A DNA stretch of 64,000 nt from Rhizobium sp. PP-CC-3A-592 (GTDB lineage: Bacteria > Pseudomonadota > Alphaproteobacteria > Rhizobiales > Rhizobiaceae). Shown here piece after piece: positions 53,940-61,769 of this stretch (positions are counted from its first letter, which is position 1; every line of letters begins with the position of its first letter). The stretch is taken from NCBI RefSeq assembly GCF_003217095.1, contig NZ_QJSR01000001.1, positions 1,588,009 through 1,652,008 on the forward strand, read 5' to 3'. The notes below the pieces were generated by a model. The model saw only the letters and a program-made list of their open reading frames with translations. It made no database searches and was not told the origin of the DNA. The translations under genes and the position numbers were made by a program.

Positions 53940-54035
53940 CGGCCAAAGCGCGTTTTCCCGAAGAAAACCCTCTCATTCCCTGCCGGACCGCTTTAAGGTG
54001 TTGCCGTCACAATCAGGACGGATACCAGCGAGCCG

Positions 54036-54857
54036 ATGAAGAATACGCGTCTTTTTTCCAATATGGGCGGCCTGCCGGGCCAGAGCGAACTGCTTTCGAG
54101 CAAAGCGGTGTTCACAACGGCCTATGCGGTTATTCCCGGCAGCGTCATGCGCGACATCGTCACCAGCGTACTGCCGCACTGGACCGGTACACGCGCCTGG
54201 ATCATCTCGCGCCCGCTGACAGGCTTTTCCGAAACCTTCTCGCAATACATCATGGAGGTCGCACCGGGCGGCGGCAGCGACAAGCCGGAACCCGATGCAC
54301 GCGCCTCCGCTGCCATCTTCGTGGTCGATGGCGAAATGGTCATCACCTTCGAGGGGGAGGAGAAGGCTCTGCGGACCGGATCCTTCGCCTATCTGCCCGC
54401 CGGACGGCGCTGGACGCTGAAGAATACGGGTGACGTGCCGGCGAAATTTCACTGGGTGCGCAAGGCCTTCGAGGTGGTCGAAGGGCTTGAGGCCCCGCCC
54501 GCCGTCTTCACCCATGAAGACGATTGCGAGATCAGCGCCATGCCCGACACGGACGGTCGCTGGGCGACGACGCGCTTCCTCGATCCAAACGACGTGCGCT
54601 ACGACATGCACCTCAACATCGTCACCTTCGAGCCGGGCGCCGTCATTCCGTTCCTCGAGACGCATGTGATGGAGCACGGGCTCTACGTGCTCGAAGGCCG
54701 TGCGGTCTACCGGCTGAATGAGGACTGGGTGGAGGTGGAGGCGGGCGACTATATGTGGCTGCGCGCCTTCTGCCCGCAGGCCTGCTATGCCGGCGGCCCC
54801 GGCCGCTTCCGCTACCTGCTCTACAAGGACGTCAACCGTCACACCAAGCTCTGGTAG
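54036..54857 (+). CDS. allE: (S)-ureidoglycine aminohydrolase
   Basis: A 273-residue double-cupin protein of the UglH/YlbA type, which releases ammonia from ureidoglycine in purine breakdown. Metal-binding and substrate residues of the C-terminal cupin lie in ETHVMEHGLYVLEGRAVYRL near residue 210, and PGGGSDKPEPDARASAAIFV marks the first cupin. The start at 54036 gives the expected family length. None of the other purine-degradation genes are visible nearby, so the gene stands alone here. Confidence 0.9.
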   Translation: MKNTRLFSNMGGLPGQSELLSSKAVFTTAYAVIPGSVMRDIVTSVLPHWTGTRAWIISRPLTGFSETFSQYIMEVAPGGGSDKPEPDARASAAIFVVDGEMVITFEGEEKALRTGSFAYLPAGRRWTLKNTGDVPAKFHWVRKAFEVVEGLEAPPAVFTHEDDCEISAMPDTDGRWATTRFLDPNDVRYDMHLNIVTFEPGAVIPFLETHVMEHGLYVLEGRAVYRLNEDWVEVEAGDYMWLRAFCPQACYAGGPGRFRYLLYKDVNRHTKLW

Positions 54858-55065
54858 AGGCCCGAGCATCGGCCTGACTGCCGTTGCCCATTCGAACGCA
54901 TCTTCGCCCTGCACCGTATAAGGTCCGCAGCCAGCACGACGACCCGAAAGTGCTGGCCCTGCGGATCGGCAGCCGGTATAAGACAGTGGGCGTGTGCTGC
55001 GTGCGCCCTCGGCTACCCGAAAACCTACGGAGATTGTGTCCAACCTTTTTCGAGGTGCCGAACGC

Positions 55066-56289
55066 ATGACCGAACGCCCCGCATCGCCCCCCGTTTCCAA
55101 GGGCCGCATCCCATCGACCGTCCGCGCATTTCTGGACAATGAAACATCGAGCGGCCTCCTGCTGATGGGCGTGGCGCTGCTTGCCATTCTCACCGCGAAC
55201 TCGCCTCTGGCGGAGGCCTATTTCGGCGCGCTGCACATCTATATCGGGCCTCTGAGCCTGCAGCACTGGATCAACGATCTGCTGATGGCCGCCTTCTTTC
55301 TGGTCGTGGGGCTCGAAATCAAGCGTGAACTCCTCGACGGGCAGCTCTCCACCTGGAGCCGGCGCATTCTACCGGGCGCGGCAGCAGCCGGCGGCATGGC
55401 CGTTCCGGCGCTGATCTACATCGCCTTCAACTATCGCGATCCGGTCGCGGTGCACGGCTGGGCCGTGCCGTCCGCAACGGACATCGCCTTTGCGCTCGGC
55501 GTCCTCTCGCTGCTCGGGCCGCGCGTGCCGGCCTCGCTGAAGATCTTTCTTGCCGCCCTTGCGATCATCGATGATCTCGGTGCCGTCGTGATCATCGCCG
55601 TTTTCTATACGTCGGACATGAACCTGATGGCACTCGGCGGCGCAGCCTTGGTGATCGGCGCGCTGGTGGCACTCAATCGCACAGGCGTGCAGCGCCTGCT
55701 GCCCTACCTGGCGCTCGGCGCGGTGCTCTGGGTGCTCGTCTTCGCCTCCGGCGTGCATGCCACGCTTGCCGGTGTCATTCTGGCGCTGACCATCCCGATC
55801 CGCCGCACGCCCGGTACACCGGAAGCCACGCCCGATACCTCGCCGCTGCACAGGCTGGAGCATGCGCTCCACAAGCCGGTCGCCTTCGTAATCGTGCCGA
55901 TCTTCGGCTTTGCCAATGCCGGCGTTTCGTTCGCCCATGTCAGCCTGGCCGCGCTCGTAGAGCCGGTGACGCTCGGCGTCGCCGCGGGGCTGGTGCTCGG
56001 CAAGTGCATCGGGGTGTTCGGCACCGTGCTGATCCTCGTCAAGACGGGCCTTGCGGACCTGCCGGCAAGAGCAAGCTGGGGCCAGACCTTCGGCGTTTCG
56101 CTCGTCTGCGGCATCGGCTTCACCATGAGCCTCTTCATCGGGCTCCTCGCCTTTTCCGATCCCGACATGCAGGACCGCGTCAAGGTGGGCATCCTGATCG
56201 GCTCGCTGATTGCGGGCCTGCTCGGCTACATCATTCTGCGCCTCACGAATCGGCGGGAGCCTGTGTCGGCCGGTCATCCGGGCATCTGA
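55066..56289 (+). CDS. nhaA: Na+/H+ antiporter NhaA
   Basis: A 407-residue inner-membrane antiporter with about eleven to twelve helices. Key segments are present: FLVVGLEIKRELLDGQL near residue 80, SATDIAFALGVLSLLG near residue 140 and IIDDLGAVVIIAVFYTSD near residue 170, the last with the two essential aspartates. The start at 55066 has CGAGGTGCC ahead; a longer frame from 54994 is rejected. It helps keep sodium and pH in balance and has no evident partner among its neighbours. Confidence 0.95.
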   Translation: MTERPASPPVSKGRIPSTVRAFLDNETSSGLLLMGVALLAILTANSPLAEAYFGALHIYIGPLSLQHWINDLLMAAFFLVVGLEIKRELLDGQLSTWSRRILPGAAAAGGMAVPALIYIAFNYRDPVAVHGWAVPSATDIAFALGVLSLLGPRVPASLKIFLAALAIIDDLGAVVIIAVFYTSDMNLMALGGAALVIGALVALNRTGVQRLLPYLALGAVLWVLVFASGVHATLAGVILALTIPIRRTPGTPEATPDTSPLHRLEHALHKPVAFVIVPIFGFANAGVSFAHVSLAALVEPVTLGVAAGLVLGKCIGVFGTVLILVKTGLADLPARASWGQTFGVSLVCGIGFTMSLFIGLLAFSDPDMQDRVKVGILIGSLIAGLLGYIILRLTNRREPVSAGHPGI

Positions 56290-56319
56290 CAGGCATCGAC
56301 CGGTTCAGGCGCGATCCGT

Positions 56320-56913
56320 TCAAGGCGCCGCACCTGAACCTTCGAGATCCGGCATTAGCTGCGTCTCGCCGTTCGGCGTCTCCTCGCCTGTCGCCTCTTC
56401 GGACGGCTTGAAGGTGGGGAAGCGCATCGTCTCCCCGTCTTTGTCGAGCACCATCTCCCGACCATCGACCGAGACGACGGACCAGCCTCGAAAGAGGTCT
56501 CCCGTTCGCAACACATGCCGCGTTTCGTCGCTTTCGTCGCGCACGAGCGCGCTCACGCCCTCCGGCGTGCCGATGACGCCGAGGAGCTGCAGAGTGATCG
56601 GTTCCGATGGCTGTTCGGTCGGCGGCTCCGCCACCTCGGGGACTGGTTCGGTCACCGGATCGGGCGGGCGGGTCCGGCTGGGGGAGAACAACGGCCGGTC
56701 GCGGAACCCGGTCAGAGATGCGGGATCGATCGCCGACAGCGGATTCGGATTGGGGTTCGGCGTCTGAGCTGCGTCCCGTGCCGGCACATCCTGCGCTGCG
56801 GCCCCGCCGCCTGCGGCGACGATACCGGTGCAGAGACCTGCCGCCAGAAGCAGCGGGACGCCGTGCAGGCGAAGGCGGCTTTGCCGCGATGGTGCCGGTC
56901 GGAGCTTCCACAT
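56320..56913 (-). CDS. GspC-like homology-region protein of the type II secretion system
   Basis: A 197-residue exported protein. A hydrophobic segment (about residues 20-40) ending AAAQDV looks like a signal peptide or anchor; a Pro/Asn-rich linker leads to a GspC-type homology region (LLGVIGTPEGVSALVRDES, VLRTGDLFRGWSVVSVDGRE), after which a short acidic tail follows. No PDZ domain is present, unlike classical GspC. It starts in the gspM stop (TGATG) and ends the leftward gsp transcript. The GspC-like assignment rests on the domain and context. Confidence 0.65.
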   Translation of the reverse strand: MWKLRPAPSRQSRLRLHGVPLLLAAGLCTGIVAAGGGAAAQDVPARDAAQTPNPNPNPLSAIDPASLTGFRDRPLFSPSRTRPPDPVTEPVPEVAEPPTEQPSEPITLQLLGVIGTPEGVSALVRDESDETRHVLRTGDLFRGWSVVSVDGREMVLDKDGETMRFPTFKPSEEATGEETPNGETQLMPDLEGSGAAP

Positions 56914-57506
56914 CACGAACCGCTCTCCGCACCTGCTTCGGGTCCTGTCTCCGGCGTCCAACGCGCGCCGATCGCCATATCCACCCGCAGCAGGATCTGC
57001 CCGTTATTGCCTGGGCTTGCCCCTTCTGCATCGGGAAGACGGCGGATCGAGAGGCTTTCGACCGTCATCAGAGGCAGACCGCTTTCCAGCTGGTAGAGCA
57101 GGCGGAGAAGGCCGTCATTGTCGATATCGAAGGTCGTGGTGACGGCGATTTCGTCGCTCTCCTCGCCCTCGGCCACGTCGCCTTCGCTCGCTGCCGTCTC
57201 GATGATCCGGCCGGGAGCGGCCGCAATGGCATCGAGGATCGTCTGTTGCAGCCGTGCGATGGCGGCGGTGCGCGACAGGCCTTCGATGGTGAGGCTTGGT
57301 GTCGTGTCTCCGGTCGAAGCCGGGATGCTCGCAAGTCGGCGCTCCAGCTTGGCGGCTTGACGGGTCGCCTCCTCCACCGTGAGGCGATCCTCGGCGATCT
57401 GGAGGTAGTTGAGCACACCCAGCGTCATGAACAGCGCGGGCAAGCCAATGAAGACGAGGATGGCCGAGAGGCGAAGGGCCTGCATGCGTGGCGGCGAGAG
57501 GGTCAT
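56913..57506 (-). CDS. gspM: Type II secretion protein GspM-like
   Basis: A 197-residue inner-membrane protein. A single helix (about residues 12-32, LSAILVFIGLPALFMTLGVL) is followed by a short coiled segment (EDRLTVEEATRQAAKLERRL) and a ferredoxin-like periplasmic domain ending in a Gly/Glu-rich tail. The layout is that of GspM, which pairs with GspL. It overlaps the gspL gene by four bases and the following gene by one. Confidence 0.75.
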   Translation of the reverse strand: MTLSPPRMQALRLSAILVFIGLPALFMTLGVLNYLQIAEDRLTVEEATRQAAKLERRLASIPASTGDTTPSLTIEGLSRTAAIARLQQTILDAIAAAPGRIIETAASEGDVAEGEESDEIAVTTTFDIDNDGLLRLLYQLESGLPLMTVESLSIRRLPDAEGASPGNNGQILLRVDMAIGARWTPETGPEAGAESGS

Positions 57507-58615
57507 GGTGAGGGCGCTCCGTCCTTGCCCGCGCGGATGACGGAGATGTCGAAGCGATCGCGCCCATCCTCCTGCCGCGTCACCGGTGCTGCAAAGCTCG
57601 CCTGCGAGAGGGCGGGTTCCGCCTCGATGATCGCGACGAGGGACGATGCCTCGGTGGACGTGCCGGCGAGCCGCAGGCTCTGCGGCAGGATGTCGAGTTC
57701 GTCGAGAGTGGTCGTGTCGGGAAGAATGGTCGCGAGACGGTCGATCAGCACAAAGCTCGCCTGCTCCGGGGTCTTGCCCTCCAGCATCGCTGCCGCGCGC
57801 TCGCGAATGCCGCCGCTGCCGGAAGCCCCCACCATCTTGCGGCGGGTCGCATCCAGCGCCGCCTGTGCGTCCGCGACTTCGCTCGTGCTCATCGAGAGTG
57901 CTGCGATCGACGCGAGAAAGCCTGCGAGGGTCAGGACGAGGACGGCAAGCGTGCCCGCCGCGATGCGTCTGCGACGGGTCTTGCGCAGCGTATCGTTCTC
58001 ACCGTTGAGAAGATCGATGCGCAGGCGCTCCTCGATCGGCTCACCTGCCGATCCGACGCGCGAGGGCACCAGGCCGAAGGCTGCGAGCCGGGCGATGCCG
58101 GCCGCCACGATCTCGCGCGAGGTCGCGACGACGTCGACGGTGAGCTGACCATCGCCGCCCGGTTTCGAGGCGACATGAAAACCGTGCAGCAGCTTTTCCG
58201 GTCGCCAGGGCGTCAGCCTGTCGAGGCGACTGGCAACGATCTGCGCAGCAAAGCCGGATGCTTCCGCCGGCACCTTCATCTGGGTCGTGACGACGCGATC
58301 GGCCTGCAGGCGCAATTCTGTCTCACCATTCCCCCCGCTGCGGAACGCCCGACGGACGGGTTCGGGAAGGTTGCTGCCATGACCGAGGAAGACCGCGCCG
58401 CGCCGCGAGACCCGGTAAAACGCGAGATCGCCGGACGAGGGCGGCATGCCCGCCGCCTCTGCCGCCATCGGCGGATCGCGACGATCGCCCGAGACCTCCA
58501 CGACGATCCATCGCGCGCCCGGTGCAAGCGCCACGAAGACGGGCTCGACAGCATCCAAAAAGGCGGAGAGCAGCGGCCTTGCCGGCCGGACTAGGCGGGA
58601 AAGGATGCCGCTCAT
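57503..58615 (-). CDS. gspL: Type II secretion protein GspL-like
   Basis: A 370-residue protein. The N-terminal two thirds form an actin-like cytoplasmic part, one helix near residues 225-245 (GTLAVLVLTLAGFLASIAAL) crosses the membrane, and a PilN/GspL-type periplasmic domain follows (DELDILPQSLRLAGTSTEAS). GspL links the ATPase GspE to the membrane platform. The gene lies 37 bases after gspE and four bases overlap gspM, so the three are likely co-transcribed. Confidence 0.8.
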   Translation of the reverse strand: MSGILSRLVRPARPLLSAFLDAVEPVFVALAPGARWIVVEVSGDRRDPPMAAEAAGMPPSSGDLAFYRVSRRGAVFLGHGSNLPEPVRRAFRSGGNGETELRLQADRVVTTQMKVPAEASGFAAQIVASRLDRLTPWRPEKLLHGFHVASKPGGDGQLTVDVVATSREIVAAGIARLAAFGLVPSRVGSAGEPIEERLRIDLLNGENDTLRKTRRRRIAAGTLAVLVLTLAGFLASIAALSMSTSEVADAQAALDATRRKMVGASGSGGIRERAAAMLEGKTPEQASFVLIDRLATILPDTTTLDELDILPQSLRLAGTSTEASSLVAIIEAEPALSQASFAAPVTRQEDGRDRFDISVIRAGKDGAPSP

Positions 58616-58652
58616 GAGCGCGCCGCCTGATGGTGAGACAAGACCCTGCGCC

Positions 58653-60350
58653 TCATCCGGTCGCCCTGATCACTTCGTCGATGGTGGTCATGCCCTCGGC
58701 GCATTTGGCCAGCCCATCCTCCAGCATCGAGGTCATGCCCCGCTCCTCCGCCTGGCGGGCGATCACGGCCGGGTCCGGATCTCTCCGGATGGCCGCCCGG
58801 ATATCGTCATCGACCGGCAGCACTTCGAAGATACCGATCCGGCCGCGATAGCCGCTCTGGCCGCAGGCCTCGCATCCCACCGCCCGGTGAAAGTTCAGCG
58901 TGGCGGGCAAGCGAATGCCGCGCCGGGCGGCGAGCGTGACGGCGCCTTCCCGCGCGCTGTCATCCGGTGCCTTGCAGCGCTCGCAGAGCCGGCGCACGAG
59001 GCGTTGCCCGAGGACGCCGCGCAGGCTCGCGCCCAGCAGATAGGGCTCGACGCCCATGTCGATCAGGCGGACCACGGCGTCGGAGGCGGAATTGGTGTGC
59101 AGCGTCGTCAGCACGAGATGCCCCGTCAGCGCCGCCTGGATGCCGATACCCGCTGTTTCGCGGTCGCGCATCTCGCCGATCATGATGACGTCGGGATCGT
59201 GGCGGAGGAACGAGCGGAGAGCGGAGGCGAAGGTCAGCCCAATGGATGGCTTGATCTGCGTCTGGTGGATGCCGGGGATCTGGTATTCGACGGGATCTTC
59301 CACCGTGACGATCTTGCGCCCGGGATCGTTCAACATGGAGATGGCGGTCGCCAGCGTCGTCGTCTTGCCGCTGCCGGTCGGGCCGGTGACGACGACCACG
59401 CCGTGCGGCTCGGCCAGCAGGGTCTCGAACCTGCGCTGGTCGGACGTGCTCATGCCGATGCGGCCGAGATCGAGCAGCCTGCTGTCGCGCAAGAGAATGC
59501 GCAGCACCGCGGTTTCCCCATGCAGCGTCGGCATGACGGCGACGCGAAGGTCGGCCTCGGCATTGCCGATGCGGATATTGGCGCGTCCGTCCTGCGGCAG
59601 GCGGCGGTCGGCGATATCGAGTCCGGCGAGGATCTTGATGCGCGAGATGACGGCGGGCGCGAGGCCGAGCGGCAGCCGCTGGTCACGGCGCAGGAAGCCA
59701 TCGACGCGAAACCGCACCCGGAGGTGATCGCGCTCGGTTTCCACGTGAATATCCGTCGCACCGGCACCGACGGCGCGCTCCAGAATCTCGTCGATCAACC
59801 GGACGACAGGCGCGCCGCGCGCCAGGTCCTGGATCGCCTGAAGACTGTCGCCGGTCTCCTCCGGCATCTCGATGGCGGCAACGCCGGTGTCCGGGCTTGC
59901 CTCCTCCGACGCCCGCTCGAACAGGAGCGCGATGTCTTCGAACGAGACGACGCGGAGGGCCGGCTGCGCGCCGAGCGCCAGTTGCACGGCGCGCACGGCA
60001 TCGTAGCGGGCAGGGTCGGCCAGCGCCAGCATGGGCGCACCGTCCTCATCGTAGGGAAAAAGATGCGACTCGCGCAGATATCGCCGCGACAGATCGCTCA
60101 TCAGATGCGGCCGAGAGGCAATCGCCTCGAACCGCCCGCGCGGCAAGGCGTGGAATGCGGCGAGCGCATCCGCAATCTCGGTCGCCGTCACAAGGCCGCC
60201 GCGCCACATCTCCTCGGCCGACAGGGGTTTCGACGTTTGCGGGAGAGCAGCCCGGAGCCCGCCTGCGCGCTCCGCCATGAAAGCCTGAAAGTCATTGGCA
60301 GACTGCGAGGCGAGCGCGATCGAGGAAGATACGTCAGTTTGCGGCCGCAT
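58653..60350 (-). CDS. gspE: Type II secretion ATPase GspE
   Basis: A 565-residue hexameric ATPase. The N-terminal GspE domain covers about residues 60-150; Walker A TGPTGSGKTTTLATAI lies near residue 320, the Asp box follows as TVEDPVEYQIPG, and Walker B as DVIMIGEMRDRETAG. The zinc-binding CERC (near residue 457) and CEAC (near 494) complete the four-Cys motif of GspE. The start at 60350 has GGAGGACG ahead; an upstream frame is rejected. It drives the pseudopilus and sits with gspL and gspM. Confidence 0.93.
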   Translation of the reverse strand: MRPQTDVSSSIALASQSANDFQAFMAERAGGLRAALPQTSKPLSAEEMWRGGLVTATEIADALAAFHALPRGRFEAIASRPHLMSDLSRRYLRESHLFPYDEDGAPMLALADPARYDAVRAVQLALGAQPALRVVSFEDIALLFERASEEASPDTGVAAIEMPEETGDSLQAIQDLARGAPVVRLIDEILERAVGAGATDIHVETERDHLRVRFRVDGFLRRDQRLPLGLAPAVISRIKILAGLDIADRRLPQDGRANIRIGNAEADLRVAVMPTLHGETAVLRILLRDSRLLDLGRIGMSTSDQRRFETLLAEPHGVVVVTGPTGSGKTTTLATAISMLNDPGRKIVTVEDPVEYQIPGIHQTQIKPSIGLTFASALRSFLRHDPDVIMIGEMRDRETAGIGIQAALTGHLVLTTLHTNSASDAVVRLIDMGVEPYLLGASLRGVLGQRLVRRLCERCKAPDDSAREGAVTLAARRGIRLPATLNFHRAVGCEACGQSGYRGRIGIFEVLPVDDDIRAAIRRDPDPAVIARQAEERGMTSMLEDGLAKCAEGMTTIDEVIRATG

Positions 60351-60527
60351 GGCACGTCCTCCTCTTAACATCCGCATCCTCGCATCCGGCCACGACGCAT
60401 ATGGTGCCACAACGCATTCGCGCCGGCTCGTCGTTCTTTTGAGCACTGCACAGGGTCCGGTTCAAGAACCGATTGCAGGCTGCAGGGGTCATCCAGAGAA
60501 CAATACCGCCGAATACCTGCATGCCGG

Positions 60528-60556
60528 AAAAGGAACAGCCCGTACGAGGACGGGCT
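60528..60556 (-). terminator. Rho-independent terminator behind the ferritin-like gene
   Basis: On the minus strand AGCCCGT and ACGGGCT pair around a six-base loop, and GTTCCTTTT follows. It starts 31 bases after the ferritin-like gene's stop and separates that gene from gspE. Confidence 0.7.
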
Positions 60557-60586
60557 GTCTGTTTCGTCCCGAAGGATCGCGTTGGA

Positions 60587-61486
60587 TCAGGCGATGTTGC
60601 CGTTGAGCTTACGCGGGAAGAAGCTCGCCTCGCTGGCACCGGAGCCGAGATAGACGATGTTCAGGACCTGTTGCGGTGTGCGGCTGAAGGCCAGGCCATT
60701 GGCGTCGGTCGGCACGATATTGACGCTCTTCTCACTGCCGATGCCCATGTCGAGATCGGTGGTGCCGTCGAGCGAGTCACGCGCGTCGGAGATCGCGTTT
60801 GCCTGCGCAAATAGGCCGCGGGACGCCAGCAGCGTGCGGATCTCGCCGGCGTGATAGGCCTCGACGGCGAGAAGCCCGGCAGCCGCTTCCAGGAAGTCCT
60901 TGTTCTGGATGAAGCGGGCAGCGCCCTTATAGGCGGTTACACCGACATCTTCGAAGATGAAGGCCGCGAGGAGGAAGTTATTCTCGTTTGCAAAAGCATC
61001 GAACGTTTCCTTCGCGCCGACAAGGCCGGCGGCACGCGCCGCCGCCGTGAAGCTGGTGGCAAGGTTGATGCCCGGCCGAGCGACCTTGGCATCGCCGAGC
61101 GCCTTGCGGAGGAAGCGCACATGGGCCTGCTCGTCGCGGGCGATCTCCTCTGCATAGCTGCGGACGAGCGCCGACTTGAACGGGACCTTGCGGCCACCGA
61201 GAACGCCGCCCAGACGCCCGTTTCCGGTCGTATCGCCATCCAGAAGCCGGCGGCCGAAGGCTGCGATGAGGTAAAACTCCGCTTCGAGATATTCGAGGTT
61301 GAGCGCGAAGTTCAGGATGGTCGCGTCATCCAGTTCCTGGGCTTCCGCCTGTTCCGGCAGGCCGGTGAGGCCGATGGTTGCAGCTCCTGCGGCCATGAGG
61401 CCTGCGGAGCGCAGGAAGGCCCTGCGGCCTGCCTGGAGATCGATCGTCCGTGTGGGCACAAGGCCCTCGTCTTGCATCTGTGTCAT
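60587..61486 (-). CDS. Tat-exported ferritin-like domain protein
   Basis: A 299-residue protein. A twin-arginine signal (RRAFLRSAGLMAAGAATIGL, about residues 21-40) is followed by a ferritin-like four-helix bundle (ALNLEYLEAEFYLIAAFGRR; EEIARDEQAHVRFLRKALGD; NNFLLAAFIFEDVGVTAYKG; GLLAVEAYHAGEIRTLL) with Glu and His positions expected for a di-metal site. Such PF13668-type proteins are known in many bacteria, with unsettled functions. The start at 61486 has GGGACGAG ahead; the longer frame is rejected. It lies between gspE and gspD, so it may be a cargo of that system, which is inference. Confidence 0.87.
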   Translation of the reverse strand: MTQMQDEGLVPTRTIDLQAGRRAFLRSAGLMAAGAATIGLTGLPEQAEAQELDDATILNFALNLEYLEAEFYLIAAFGRRLLDGDTTGNGRLGGVLGGRKVPFKSALVRSYAEEIARDEQAHVRFLRKALGDAKVARPGINLATSFTAAARAAGLVGAKETFDAFANENNFLLAAFIFEDVGVTAYKGAARFIQNKDFLEAAAGLLAVEAYHAGEIRTLLASRGLFAQANAISDARDSLDGTTDLDMGIGSEKSVNIVPTDANGLAFSRTPQQVLNIVYLGSGASEASFFPRKLNGNIA

Positions 61487-61598
61487 CTGCTCGTCCCTTC
61501 CCCGTTCGCTTGAAAGCGCGCACCGGCACATGATCACCGGCACACACACGACGAAGCCGGAGCGCAAGAAGTTTCACGGCCAGAATTTGCGTCTTCGA

Positions 61599-61615
61599 GC
61601 CATGCGACGCATGGC
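61599..61615. repeat. 17-base palindrome in the ferritin-gspD gap
   Basis: GCCATGCGACGCATGGC is a perfect palindrome around one central base, in the 283-base gap between the divergent ferritin-like and gspD genes. It has no T run. An operator for one or both promoters is possible. Confidence 0.5.
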
Positions 61616-61769
61616 GCCGATTTGAAACTTAGCGTCCCGATCCTTCGTCTCTTGATCAGGGCAAACGACGAGCCTGCGTAAGACAGGCGGCTCTAACGAA
61701 AGATCTGTGGTGTACCTGCGCCGGGCCGGTTTGGTGCTTGCGCAGGCGGATGTTTTCGTTTGAGGTGAC

